From NCBI GenBank assembly GCA_030323885.1, contig CM059193.1, forward strand, positions 52,604,749-52,668,748: DNA of 64,000 nt, read 5' to 3'. The position numbers were made by a program, and so were the translations under genes. Positions within the stretch are counted from its first letter, which is position 1; every line of letters begins with the position of its first letter. Source of the stretch: Branchipolynoe longqiensis. Lineage: Eukaryota; Annelida; Polychaeta; Phyllodocida; Polynoidae. Below the pieces are notes generated by a model that did no database searches, was not told the DNA's origin, and was given only the letters and a program-made list of their open reading frames with translations. Shown here in pieces: positions 44,302 through 55,500 of this stretch.

Positions 44302-45415
44302 TCAATCAATCAATAGTTCCGTCCTCTAGTCGAGGGTTGGATGCAATGGTTCTCCACTTGTCCCGATGTTGTGCTGTTCTGATAGACTGTGAATAATTCA
44401 AGCCTGTCCACTGTGAAATATTTGTAGACCATGATGTTCTTGGTCTCCCTCTCCCTCTGCTGCCATTCACCTTCCCTTCCAACAATGTACGGTATATTGA
44501 ACTCTGACGAATGATGTGGCCAAAATAAATAAGTTTCCTTGTCTGTATAGTGGCAAACAAGCTTTTCTTATTTTTAATTTTTCTGAGAACTTCTTTGTTG
44601 GTGATCTTCTTTGTCCATGATATTTTCATCATCCTTCGATAAGTCCACATCTCAAATGCTGCTAAACGTTTGTACATTTTCTTAGAGATTGTCCATGTCT
44701 CTGCCCCATACATTAGAGTAGACCACACATAACACTGAAGAATACGCTTCCTTGTTTGTATTAATATCTTACTTGATGTTAACACTCTATATATTTTGGT
44801 GAATGTTGTTCGGGCTATTGTTATCCGTCTTTTAATTTCTTCCTCACATCTCCCATCATTTGTAATCTTTTGTCCAAGATATATGAATTCGGATACTTGT
44901 TCTATGTTTGTGCCATCTATGGTTATATTGACATTTGGTTTATCTGTCTTTTTACTTATAACCATTGTTTTGGTCTTCCTGGCATTCATCTTCATGTTGA
45001 ATAGTATTCCAGCTTTATTGATTCTATTCACTATATCTTGTAGGTTTTTCTCACTGTCTGCTAGTATTACACTGTCATCGGCATATCTAAGATTGTTGAC
45101 GTTCATGCCACCTATTGTCACTCCCTTGCAATCTTCAATGTGTCTGAAAATCATCTCTGTGTACAGGTTAAATAGACATGGTGACAATACACACCCCTGT
45201 CGAACTCCTCATTTAATCATAACTTCATCCGATAGGCCCTGCTCCATTTTTATAAATGCACGTTGTGTCCAGTATAAGTTCACAATTAGTTTAATGTCTT
45301 TGCCATTGACACCAATATCTTGTAAACATTTGATTAACAGTTCATGATTGACTCGGTCGAAGGCCTTCTCATAGTCAATAAAGCAGGCATAAGCATCCTG
45401 GTTTACTTCACAATA
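44302..45415 (-). pseudogene. RTE-like LINE reverse transcriptase
   Basis: The minus-strand frame 45187-44306 reads SPCLFNLYTEMIF, NVNNLRYADDSVILA (catalytic YADD), FNMKMNARKTKTMVISKK, VSEFIYLGQKITNDGRCEEE and RILQCYVWSTLMYGAETWTI. It ends with RKLIYFGHIIRQSS and GSRGRGRPRTSWSTNI. Upstream, 45415-45187 reads YACFIDYEKAFDRVNHELL (motif A) and ends in GVRQGCVL after one stop (45211-45213). The 3' end has a TTGATTGATTGA tail, usual for RTE-type elements. It is 5'-truncated just before motif A, with one in-frame stop. Confidence 0.8.
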
Positions 45416-47847
45416 AAGTTATATTATAATGGTAATCAGGCCACGAGGCCAACCACTACTTTGTATTGCTGCTGTGTGCCCAGATTTATTTATTTTAGTG
45501 TGTAGAAATAAAGGTGAAGATCCGTTATTGGTGCTTAACATTTGTATTTCTAATGTGACTCCCAAGTCCTCGCTGGTTGCATGTGTGCCTCCTGAGTGAT
45601 TACTTGGCTATAATATGTGTAACTATATATGTCTATAGGCTCTTTTTAGTATCCCTGCTCCCAGAACGCAGATATCATGTTTGTTGTAGCTTTGCTGGGC
45701 GTGTTGTTTGGCCTGTTGTAGAACCATTGAAATGTTTCCTCACTTGCCCAGCCTGTGCCTTGCAGATAGATCTATATCATGTATGGCTCTAGTGGCATTA
45801 TTTTTCCCTTGGTTCAATGGTTTTCCATAACTAGACCAATTTCCACCCCGATTGTCAATCTCTGTCAACTTCAGCTTGCCAGTAGGAACCTGTTGGTGAC
45901 CCACATTCTGGTCTGTGGATATTTGTTTGTAAGACCAGCTTTGAAGCCAGCCTCAGCCATTATTGTTTTCAGCCGGCTAATGAGTGATTCCTGTGAGGTA
46001 TGGCTGCGTGAGTTTCTCATAGTTGCAAGTATGCCTGACATTGTTTCCTTCAGGTCTGTATAGCTTTCTTTCTTTCTTTCTGTATGTCCCTAGACACCTT
46101 ACTAATGATCACCATTGTGAGATTGGTTCATTGTTAGCTTTATAAATTTATCTTAATAAGACATAGGGTTGACTATTCCAGAAGTCTTAATGTTAGTGAA
46201 TTGTTTATACAGTCCGTTACTGAATTGTTTATAAAGTATGCTATTTGGACTTGCACTACACTTCTTCCCAACACAAAGATTCCTGTTGGGGCCCATTACT
46301 TGTCAATGTGCTTTCTCTTAAATGGTATCTCATATAACCTTTGTTTCCTTTGTTTCCTCCTGTTAGACATATTACAAGTACTGTGGGCAGTGGCTATTTT
46401 CTCGATAGAGAACGCAAGACTTATATTTCTCAATCTGATTACATCCTGAAATGCTGTGCGAATATCTTTCAAGTATATTATTCCGAATCATATAGGTAGT
46501 TCTAGGAATTGGCAGCATATCAATTTGTTGACTGGATATGTCTTGCTATTCTTCTAGTCCTATTCCCAACATAGATGGCATGTAAAGTCAACGGCTGGCG
46601 GTTTGAGTGGTATAGATAGGCTAATAAGAAATCACTACAGGCAAGGAAGAAAAGTAGATAAAGAGTGAAAGGTAGGAGAGTGAGACTCTCTCATTTATTG
46701 TATTTATAGTTTCCAGAACAAGATGGTGGTGATCACATGATCCAGTCTTCCAATCTCTAACAAGCATTCCTCTATCCACCAATGAGGGTTCAATATTCTT
46801 GTTGCCAAGGCATGGTTAGATCTGGCTACAGTGTCCTGTTGTATCTGGTGCAGTGATCCATAAATAACTCTTGGAGGGGAGGGGGTATGTGGGGAAACTT
46901 CCCAAAGACTGTCCCACATGTCAAGAAGTGACCCTCTCTCAGGTCAAGAAGTGACCCTCTCTCTCTATACTATATTAATACACAATTTCTATCCTCAATT
47001 AGTAATAGCTCACCAACTCCACATATACCTTACATGCCTTCGGTTTTACATACTATTTACCATTTTATAGACAAGTTTGCAATTTATTATAGCAGAGTTC
47101 TCCATATCCCATATCTCATATATCGGTAAACTTTACAACGTACTCCGCCCTTCCACTTCTTACCACTTGCCCAGCAGCGTAGAAAGAAGTGCACAGTTCT
47201 ACATTGTAGTTATATCATCATTAAGTCTCCTTCTATCAACTATAATAATAAATTGAGTCTAAAGAGTTTTGTTAGTGGATAAGGTATATCTGACTTCGAA
47301 AATATTTTTTTTTAATTAAAAATAAATTTTTATTTTATTTTTATAATCTTAATTTTTACCATGTTTCGAATATTATATCATTCTTCTGATATCTCATATG
47401 ATGTCTTAAGAAGCATCTGATTCATTTGCCATCATTTTTAGCTTATTCCGAGCATTTTTTAGGTTTGTGACGGTTTAGAGGTCGTTTACAACGATTCAAA
47501 GGTACACTACAGTCACATAGCATCGACCTTACGTTAGTGCTTAATCAGATTTGGCAACTGCTGTCATTTAGTCCCACATCGATACACCTGTCCCTCCATT
47601 TTGACCTCACCGACTATCAACTGTAGGAAACCTGAAGACGTCGATGGTAGACGTGTGGTTGCTCGACAGGTCCTCATTGAGTTAACATTGCGGATCTCGC
47701 CTTATGGGAAAACAAGGTTTAAGCGGTTTGAATCGATGACCTAGTTTTAGGACCTATTTTCTTGCAAATTAGAACCAAAATCTTCGATCTCACCAAACTG
47801 AACACTATGAAATGTCATATAATGAGGTAATTAATTAACAGAAAAAA
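45416..47847. other. No recognisable gene
   Basis: Contains the echo of the 44059 MITE near 45430, a TTTCTTTCTTTCT run (46068), a tandem pair of TCAAGAAGTGACCCTCTCTC (about 46920 and 46943) and AT-rich sequence (47305-47350). No coding domain is recognised, including the expected gag or RT upstream of the integrase at 47848. Confidence 0.4.
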
Positions 47848-49271
47848 ATGAAAGAGTATACATTAGGTGAGCCTGAAGAAAAGGATTATTTATTAATGAA
47901 TAACTTGCTTTATTCTATGATAGCTCCTGCTAAGAAAGATACGTATCCTAGATTAGTGCTACCAAAAAAATACAGGAATTCTGTGATAAAAATAGCTCAT
48001 ACTGAGGTAGGTCATATGGCTATGTCAAAAACATTAAAACGATTACAGGAACATTTTCGTTGGCCTGGTATAGCTGGAGATGTCCATGTTGTAATTACCA
48101 ATTGTCCAAATTGTGTAGTTAATTGTAGTAAACGCACACGTGTGTATCCACAATCGATGCCACTGCCCAAGGCATCTGGTTTGTGATTGCTGCGGATCTT
48201 TCTGGTCCATATCCAGTTAGTACTAGTGGTAATAGATATTTATTGTCTATTATAGATCATTGTAGTGGTTGGGTTGAATATAAAACATTGCCAGATAAAT
48301 CATCGAAGGGAATTCATGATTATATATTTAATGATTATATTCCTCACCATTCAATTCCTTGTATGTTTATTTCAGATAATGGGTTAGAGTTTAAAAATAT
48401 ATTGATTATGGATCATTTTAAAGAATTAGGTGTAGAGGTAAGACATACAACACCATATCATCCACAGTCAAATGGTATGGTAGAACGATACCATAGAACT
48501 ATAAAAAGCATTTTTAGGAAATTAATTAATTCTCGTGCTAGTCTTTGGGAAACCTATTTGCCTGATGCGATATATGTGTATCGTACTGTACCTTCTGATA
48601 GCACTAGCTATTCTCCTTTCTTTCTAACCTATGGTAGACATCCAGGTACGAAACATAGTTCTTTACTGTATCGATCGATGGAGATGATTGATTCAAACTT
48701 AGCTTATCGTGTAGCTAATTTGTCTATAGCTTTAAGTAAAGCTGTTCAAAATCGTAAAGAAAGTCGAAAATATAATATTGCTCGTCTTAGGAACAAGGTG
48801 AATGCAGTTAAATTAACTCCAGGTGATAAAGTTCTTTTGTTTATGAATGAATCCGGACCGTTAGAGAGAAAATACGATCCAGGATACATAGTCGTTACAT
48901 CACGAGGTTCAGTAGTAACTGCAGTTGGCCCTAATAATGATCGTAAAGTTGTTAATCGTGATAAAGTTAGATTGGTGGATTCTAACATCATTTGGGATGA
49001 TATTGCACCAAGATTAACTAGAACTGAGAGAAGGAAAGGTATTTCGATACCTTTGCCCTTCGATCCGGTTCTTTCTGATCGAAATCGACGCACTAATGAA
49101 TTATTAGTGAATAAAACAAAATTAAAACCTAAAGTATTACATTCGAGAGAAATTGGTACTGGACCATTCATGCGCCAGCAAGCACGGAGGGTGGATTCAA
49201 AAGTTGGTAGTTCTGATTTATGCAGAAGAATTGACCAATCACAGCAAAGAACAACACGGAAGGATCGATGA
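47848..49271 (+). pseudogene. Gypsy-type integrase, one frameshift
   Basis: 47848-48186 holds the zinc-binding H-H-C-C domain (HTEVGH ... CPNC) preceded by LVLPKKYRNSVIKIAH. A one-base shift at about 48180 leads to the 362-residue frame 48183-49271. That frame carries the catalytic core: Asp5 (AADLSGP), Asp65 (ISDNGLEF) and Glu101 (GMVERYHR), a D-D-35-E spacing. A C-terminal segment with LTPGDKVLLFMNESG and KYDPGYIVV follows, then a basic tail. An integrase inserts retroelement cDNA. No gag, protease, RT or LTR is seen nearby, so it is an isolated piece, or a domesticated copy whose frameshift could be a sequencing error. Composition is more AT-rich than the neighbouring elements. Confidence 0.8.
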
Positions 49272-51498
49272 ATCTGTGGACGTATGAGTGCTTCGGCTCA
49301 TTCGACAAGAAATTTCTTTGTTCCTGCGCCACTAATAAATAACGATTGCGCCATACCTAACCATTGCGTTAATACGAAGCAAGAACTAATAATAGCGCAA
49401 GTCAACAGGTCTAAATCTAATCGACAGGGTTCGCGAGGTTTAGTCATAAGCAATGTTTATGTTACTTACTAAACTAGGGGCAACATTGACACATTACGTA
49501 AGTTGCGCCAGTAATTAAGTTACTAAATCTGTTTAATTACAGACATGTCGTTGATGGAATTGACACCACAGTAGCATTGCTATAGTAAAGTAAATTGACA
49601 CTTTTTGCTTACCGAATACTACTGAGCAGTTCTGGCGGATTAAGTAAATAAAGTGGATACTTCGGTGTAACATGGTGACATGTACTAATGTAAATTGTTA
49701 TTCTACCGTGACATGCAGTGAAAAAAGTTCACCTGTGGTGACTGGATGTCACACTAACAAATAACGATTCCATTTATTCTCCATTGACTTTTCTACTTAT
49801 CTAAGTTAAATTTTAGTATGCCTACGTATTACGGGGTGAGACGTAAAACAGGTGTTACTCGATGGTTTGAGTTTAAACTGTTTAGCTACTAAAAAGAACT
49901 AAATTTCGTCACACTAATGACTGAAATGTTAGATTCGCATGAAGTAATACTCTAGCACTTTCGCTAAGACTTTGTGGATGTTATATTTTTGTAAGAGGTA
50001 GAAGAAGCAATTGTAAGAATTGACATTATTAAAGTGGATTAATTACAAATATCCAAAGATGTTATATACTTTGTTTTTGGACACACCATTGAAATTGCAT
50101 TATCTATTCTTAGTACAAAAATCATTATTCATTGGGCGTGAAAAACCTAAAAACGCTTAAAATAGCATATTGATTTTGCATTGCCGTATTAGTTATATTA
50201 AATTCTCGCAGGCTAAGATTCTATGCTATACTATTAATATAGGCATTGTCATCGAACCTTGACCACTTGTTTGCGAGAAAAGACGGATGCGTAGGGTCGA
50301 TAGAGCGATTCTATTCGACGAGAGTAATCTTTTCGCGAGTATACGGTAAGATCGATAAGAAATCTAAGGCGCGAGCCTGGAGTCTATTTCTTATCGGGTG
50401 TCGACGGGCAACACGCGTGTAGCGATAAAACAAATTTATTCGGCGAGTAGACGGGGAACGGCGGAAGCATTTCGTCATTGACTGGAACTTTGGTAAAGTC
50501 CAGGTCTTATGTTTTTGTGCTAATAAATGCATAACTAATTAACTATGATACTTAGAAGCATGAACTAACTTAACTAAGACATCTAAAGTATCTATTCTAT
50601 GTTATTATGTGTATTACAATACATATAAATGAATATAACATTATCGAAAAAGACATTTAAATTAACTTTTTAAAATATTTTTGTTTTTTAGTAAGAAATT
50701 TATTCTATATGTTCATATTACTTAATAATGTGATATATATATTATTTTTTTTAAATAAAAATAAATAATGTTCTTGATTGTGATTCATATGGATGAAAGA
50801 CCTAGGCAGGGAGTTGATACTTGTAGACTACAATGTGAATATGGATGACTTTCTGATCCATATGTTCCAGGCAGAAATCTCAACAACTACACAGAGAAGG
50901 GAAGTAACCGGTAGTGATGACGATTTGCTGACCCCATCTTCAAGACAGATAGCTGTATTTAATTTCAATTGTGAGGTCGAACGTATAGGTACTCTTGTGG
51001 AAGTTCGATTCTATATTAAAATCCTCAAAAATATTCCGCTAAGCAAAAAAATTAGTTGAACGTCGGGAGATTTTGAGTAATGTCTGACGTGAAGATCTTT
51101 TTCGAGTGATCTGCAAGATTCTTCCACTTTTTTTGTTCCTATTGTTGCTGAGCGAGACATGATTTGCTTTCTACTGCTTATCAAGTGGAGAAGATACCTG
51201 GGGAGGTAACAGTAATGTCTAGGGTATTGAATGAACTAAATTATTTTTTACAAAGGCGACTGTTCGTTGGGAGGTCAGCTAAAATAATTAATCATGTTGC
51301 CGGTAACATGCGTAATTCAAAAACCTGACTACGGGCCTGATATTATGAATACCATAGAGACAGTTCCTAGTGCGCGTCGCTAGGAACAATAGTTGACTTC
51401 CGGTAGTAGATTTAAAGTGTAATCCATTCCTTACCTGACCCTAGACAACGACGGATCGGCGAGTTGGAATAGTTGAAATTGGTCGTGTACGAAGTGAA
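49272..51498. other. No recognisable gene
   Basis: Short frames follow the integrase (49284-49472, 50793-51059) but resemble nothing known. Upstream of element D, 51070-51498 may be its 5' leader, but its boundary is not defined. Confidence 0.35.
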
Positions 51499-52653
51499 GT
51501 GGGGAGATATTCCAAGGCACTAATTGATTCCATGGACGTGTCGGGAACGTCGAGAAGCACACATGTGCGTAGGTCGGTTGGCCGACCGCCATCGGCATCG
51601 TCTCGTGTGAGGCTGGAGGATTTACGTTCATCTTCTCCGGTATTACTGGCTTGTGTGAGTCGGGGGGCGACGTTGGAGGAGATTTCCCGTCTCCTCGATT
51701 CAAAGTTATCTGCTGCTCAAGAGCCGTTGATGGCAAGGATTGCCACATTGGAGGATCATAATCTATCGCCATCAATATCTCTATATCGGACCGCGGCTGG
51801 CACAGATGTTGTGGACGATGACGTCATAGAGGAAGACGGCGTTACAGTGGTATGCACACAGCCGAGTTCGTCGTCACAACCGACTCGCTCGTGTAACACC
51901 TGCAGGAAACGTGATAGTGCACGATGTGGTAAAGGTACGAAAAAAGCATTGTGTTCTAGTGGTTGTGGTACGTGCCGTACCGTCCGTCGGCATGCTGGTT
52001 GTGGTAATTGTTGTAGTGACATAGACTCAGAGACGGATGATGATATGATGGAAGACTTAATTAGCATTGCTGGTGAGAAAGCGAGACGTTCTGGGAAGGT
52101 GAAGTTGCTTCCGCATAGATATGTGATTCGTGGCGAAAAGAAGGGGAAGGTTGCGCAAGGAGAATCCAAGTGGTTCGAATACATGGCAGCAGTGAGGCGC
52201 ATGATCAAGAGAGGTGATATTCCTGCTGACTGGATCCCACATATTGATAATCATATGGACTCAGTTATTGCTATGGCTCATAATTACACTTGGCAGACGT
52301 GCTTGGACTACAGCGAAAAAGTGTTTGCAATGATTGCAGATCGCCGTCTGCCAGATCCGTGGGATGACGAGGCCAAAATTATTGAAGTTTGTCGTGACAT
52401 ATGTGGTCTCGGTAAACGTGTGGATGTCATCGCTGATAAATCCATACAGGAAACATCGCGAGCCGAATATAACCGGGGTGTAGACCCCCGACCTTGTGTC
52501 ATATGGAACAAGTGGAATGATTGTGGATTCACTGGAGACCATGGCGACGGTAGCAGTCGTTTTCGGCATGCACATAAAGAGGTTCATTGCAAGACAAAAG
52601 TGCGTGCACGCGAAAAACAAGTCGACACAGATGCTCGTACGAAGAATTTTTAA
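51499..52653 (+). CDS. gag-like protein of element D
   Basis: A 384-codon open frame; the start may be Met 51499 or Met 51532 (MDVSGTSRST). Residues 1-100 are Ser/Arg rich with a short coiled segment. Residues 130-170 form a Cys-rich cluster (CNTCRKRDSARCGKG, CSSGCGTC, GCGNCC). Residues about 205-300 hold the domain shared with E and the 2.9-kb fragment: PHRYVIRGEKKGK, WFEYMAAVRRMIKRGDIPADW, TWQTCLDYSEKVFAMI. Residues 330-365 have C-x-x-W...C...H...FRHAH...HC, a zinc-knuckle-like pattern. It would bind RNA and assemble particles. It overlaps the next frame by 67 nt. Fully open, which is unusual in this window. Confidence 0.65.
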   Translation: MGRYSKALIDSMDVSGTSRSTHVRRSVGRPPSASSRVRLEDLRSSSPVLLACVSRGATLEEISRLLDSKLSAAQEPLMARIATLEDHNLSPSISLYRTAAGTDVVDDDVIEEDGVTVVCTQPSSSSQPTRSCNTCRKRDSARCGKGTKKALCSSGCGTCRTVRRHAGCGNCCSDIDSETDDDMMEDLISIAGEKARRSGKVKLLPHRYVIRGEKKGKVAQGESKWFEYMAAVRRMIKRGDIPADWIPHIDNHMDSVIAMAHNYTWQTCLDYSEKVFAMIADRRLPDPWDDEAKIIEVCRDICGLGKRVDVIADKSIQETSRAEYNRGVDPRPCVIWNKWNDCGFTGDHGDGSSRFRHAHKEVHCKTKVRAREKQVDTDARTKNF

Positions 52654-53849
52654 GTAGCAGCTGGCTAGGGGCTGCTGCGCTCTATCCCGACGTGCGTAGT
52701 GCTGATGATGTGTCCGATTGCTGCAACGTCGTGACGTCAGAAGGAATCACCTGCGGCTCGTGTAACAGTGACCCAGTCAGCAAGTGCCGTAATCAGGTCG
52801 GTCCGGTTATTTCTTTTGTTTCTGCACCCTCCCCATGTTTACCCGGTCCTCCTCCTGTCTTAGTTCCCACTGGTGATACTGATGTTGTTAAACTTGACTG
52901 TGATCATTCCGTCCCTCCCTCTGTCTTATTATCGCCCCCGAGTGCCGTCGTGGACAGCCCTGTTGTTGAACGTGGTTCTATGCCTGACTCTGGCCCTGGG
53001 CGGCGTATAGCGTCAGCTGTTTATACTCGTAAACGTGAGTGGCCGGTTGACGGGCTGCACAGGGCTGTCAATCACGATGTTAAGATTCGTCGTGTAGTGA
53101 CACGCCGGTGTGGTGACAGTCGGGTGGGGACGGGTGATGCGTTTAAGTGGTTTAATAGATCAGTGAGACAGTTCCGTTCAACGGCTCACTTAACTGGGAA
53201 GGAGGTGATTAATGTCGGAGTAGATTTGGGGATGGGTACAAAAGAGAAGCCGCCGATGGTAACTAGGCTACTGGCTGGGCCCCATGGCACTCAGCACTGT
53301 CATGCGCTCGGTGCTTATCACAAGACTTCTCGTCACATATTGGCCGCATCCAATCATGTTGGTCGTCGCCTTCCGTACAACTCTCAACCTGATTCGCCCG
53401 CGAATACCGCCACCGTCGCGGGTCATGTGTCGTCACCTCCCGGGGTATCCATCCCTGTCGTCATGTCTGAACATACTGCTTGCCAGTCTATTGGTTCTAA
53501 CACCACCGGTCGGGGCTGTGTTTCCCCTTGCCTGGATAGCCCTGCGCTTCCGGACATAACTTGTGCTAGTCCTGCCGCTAGTTTAGTTAAATTTTCTCCT
53601 TCTCAGTCATGTCCTGGCCTGTCCCTGTTTTCCCGTCCTTGTGTTTCAATGTTGCCTGTTGGCTCCAGTTTAGAGGTTAGGGTATGGCCTGATGTGATTC
53701 TTAACCCTGTTGTTATTTCGGACGTCAACAGTCCATTGTGTGTTGACATCAACACCGGCTCTGGCTGTGTTTCCAGTGCCGGGGGGTCGCCTCCTGGATA
53801 TTTTATTAGAGTGTCAAAAGTGGTTAATAGGGAGAAAGGTTACACGTAA
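52587..53849 (+). CDS. 420-codon frame of unknown function in element D
   Basis: Open in a different frame from gag and overlapping its end by 67 nt. The product is rich in Pro, Ser, Val and Cys (PSPCLPGPPPVLVPTGDTD; SLFSRPCVSMLPVGSSLEVR) with a basic middle (VYTRKREWPVDGLHRAVNHD). It contains no RT, protease or recombinase motif that I recognise. It occupies the place where the RT fingers and palm should be. It may be a gag extension, a captured host piece or an accidental frame. Its last codons overlap the start of the RT thumb frame. Confidence 0.35.
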   Translation: MQDKSACTRKTSRHRCSYEEFLSSSWLGAAALYPDVRSADDVSDCCNVVTSEGITCGSCNSDPVSKCRNQVGPVISFVSAPSPCLPGPPPVLVPTGDTDVVKLDCDHSVPPSVLLSPPSAVVDSPVVERGSMPDSGPGRRIASAVYTRKREWPVDGLHRAVNHDVKIRRVVTRRCGDSRVGTGDAFKWFNRSVRQFRSTAHLTGKEVINVGVDLGMGTKEKPPMVTRLLAGPHGTQHCHALGAYHKTSRHILAASNHVGRRLPYNSQPDSPANTATVAGHVSSPPGVSIPVVMSEHTACQSIGSNTTGRGCVSPCLDSPALPDITCASPAASLVKFSPSQSCPGLSLFSRPCVSMLPVGSSLEVRVWPDVILNPVVISDVNSPLCVDINTGSGCVSSAGGSPPGYFIRVSKVVNREKGYT

Positions 53850-54450
53850 AAATGTTCAACGGTTGGTGGGTCGGTTGCAATTTATTGCTAAGTGTGTGTT
53901 GCCTTCTAGAACTTTCATGAATCGTATATTGGATTTTCTGCGATCCTGTCCGTTTGTAGGAAAAATTTTAGTTACCAGGGACCTTGTGAGGGATATAGCC
54001 TGGTTCTTGCGTTTTGCAGAAGGGTCCAATAGGCTGGTGCTGATCCGCCACTTCCCGGCCAAGAAGTGGATCATCGAGTGTGACTCGTCGCTCTTAGGTG
54101 GGGGGGCGTTCAGTGACACTCATTTCTATTCCAACCGATACTCCCCTGAATATCTTGCGAAAGGTTTTCATATAGCCCAGTTGGAGGCATTAAACTTGAT
54201 TATGGCGCTACAATCTTTATCTCCGCCTGATCCTTACAATTATCTTATTATTATTAATACGGATAACATAGCTTCCCAACAGGTGTTGTCTTCTGGTGCT
54301 GGTAAGGATCCGGTCTTGTGTGCGTGCGCACGGGAGATTTGGCGCTTTGCTGCAATAAAAAGTTGCGAGGTGCAGATCGTGCACAAGGCTGGAAAGGATC
54401 TGGTACTGGCGGATGCCCTCAGTCGGTTGTTCATTGAGGATAAATTTTGA
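53770..54450 (+). CDS. RT thumb and RNase H of element D
   Basis: The frame runs from 53710 but recognisable sequence starts near 53785: LLDILLECQKWLIGRKVTRK, VQRLVGRLQFIAKCVLPSR (thumb/connection). RNase H follows: WIIECDSSLLGGGAF (first Asp), HIAQLEALNLIMAL (Glu), YLIIINTDNIASQQVL (Asp) and VQIVHKAGKDLVLADALSR (last box). All four acidic residues are present, so RNase H alone could be active. The polymerase palm is missing, so no DNA synthesis is expected. Fused in order with the recombinase, as in Ngaro elements. Confidence 0.75.
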   Translation, partial: FPVPGGRLLDILLECQKWLIGRKVTRKNVQRLVGRLQFIAKCVLPSRTFMNRILDFLRSCPFVGKILVTRDLVRDIAWFLRFAEGSNRLVLIRHFPAKKWIIECDSSLLGGGAFSDTHFYSNRYSPEYLAKGFHIAQLEALNLIMALQSLSPPDPYNYLIIINTDNIASQQVLSSGAGKDPVLCACAREIWRFAAIKSCEVQIVHKAGKDLVLADALSRLFIEDKF

Positions 54451-54585
54451 TCTATTGCTGCCGCATTGTGTCTGAAATACATGTTTCTAGTCACATGGAT
54501 GTCCTTGATATATCCTTGTAGGTCCCTTGCTAGTTGCTAATTTATTATTTGGCTTTATCAACTTGCAGATAGTGATCACGCAGTA

Positions 54586-55500
54586 GTGAACAGGCTTAGT
54601 GTGTATTTCACAGCAGGATTAGTGGAGGGGACGTGGAAGAATAAAAGGGTACAATTTAGGGAATACTTGAAGTTTTGTAAGAACAAAAAGGATGACCCTA
54701 AGAAACCCAAACTAAGAACGGTAATGTTGTACTCTTTATACTTAAACGATAGACTAAAAACTGGAGGGGCTATAAAGAACTATATGAGCGGGGCAAGATC
54801 GTGGGTAAGACTATTACAAGGTAACACATCGGCATTTGATAGTTATGCTGTATCGGTAATTAAATCAGGAATGTGTAAGTTGAAAAACAAATCTGTAAAT
54901 AGGGCATTCCCATTAAGGATTGAACATATTAAAATAATAATTGTAAAATTCAGAAAAATTGATCAGGATGGTTTTGTGTTGATTGCTGCAATACTGATAG
55001 GTTATTTATGTTTACTAAGACAGTCTAATTTGTTTTATTCCGAGGTAACGGGGGATGACGGTCACATGATGCTCGGAGGTGACATCGAGGCACACGACAC
55101 ACACCTGACGATCACGGTTAGGTCCACAAAAACGTCCAGTAGACATGAGGACGTTTACAAAGTTGAATTACCACGGGTGCGAGGCTCTCCCCTCTGCCCG
55201 GTTCAAGCGTGGAACAAGTACAGCAGGCAGTTCCCAGTGCATAAGGACGCCCCAGCGTTCGTAATGGCGAACGGGGCTCCACACTCTGCTCGACTCTTCA
55301 CAAGGTGCATGCATATCGCACTGAAGGCAGCTGGACTCCCATGGTGGCCGTTGGTCACTGGGCATAGTCTACGTCGAGGGGGGGCACAAGAGTATGCGAG
55401 AATGGGGATGCCGCTGGACTGTATAAGAACACTGGGTCGATGGAAATCCGATAGTGTTTTTAACTATGTTGATAAAAATGTTTTCAGGACAGGATCATAA
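54586..55500 (+). CDS. Tyrosine recombinase of element D, all catalytic residues
   Basis: A 304-codon open frame. The N-terminal SAM-like core-binding domain covers residues 1-110 (FTAGLVEGTWKNKRVQFREY; NYMSGARSWVRLL). Catalytic residues: Arg145 (LLRQSNLF), Lys182 (VRSTKTSS), His260 and Arg263 (GHSLRRGG), Trp286 (LGRWKSD), Tyr294 (FNYVD). The residue set and spacing fit a working enzyme that joins circular cDNA to target DNA. It is separated from RNase H by 135 nt with stops, so it may be translated separately or the elements may be split. It is close in sequence to the recombinase of element E. Confidence 0.85.
   Translation: MNRLSVYFTAGLVEGTWKNKRVQFREYLKFCKNKKDDPKKPKLRTVMLYSLYLNDRLKTGGAIKNYMSGARSWVRLLQGNTSAFDSYAVSVIKSGMCKLKNKSVNRAFPLRIEHIKIIIVKFRKIDQDGFVLIAAILIGYLCLLRQSNLFYSEVTGDDGHMMLGGDIEAHDTHLTITVRSTKTSSRHEDVYKVELPRVRGSPLCPVQAWNKYSRQFPVHKDAPAFVMANGAPHSARLFTRCMHIALKAAGLPWWPLVTGHSLRRGGAQEYARMGMPLDCIRTLGRWKSDSVFNYVDKNVFRTGS

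Larger units (their letters stand above)
51499..55500 (+). mobile_element. Ngaro-like element D
   Basis: Plus-strand order: gag-like (51499-52653), a 420-codon frame of unknown content (52587-53849), RT thumb plus RNase H (about 53770-54450) and tyrosine recombinase (54586-55500). The recombinase has all catalytic residues, and the gag shares a domain with element E. The RT fingers and palm, including the YxDD box, are absent. Split direct repeats expected for Ngaro were not found around it. Probably a non-autonomous or internally deleted derivative. Confidence 0.7.

Noticed and set aside
48746..49171. Minus-strand frame of 141 codons
   Set aside because: It lies antisense to the integrase, which has recognisable catalytic motifs.
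53856..54119. Minus-strand frame within the RNase H region of element D
   Set aside because: It is antisense to clear RNase H motifs.
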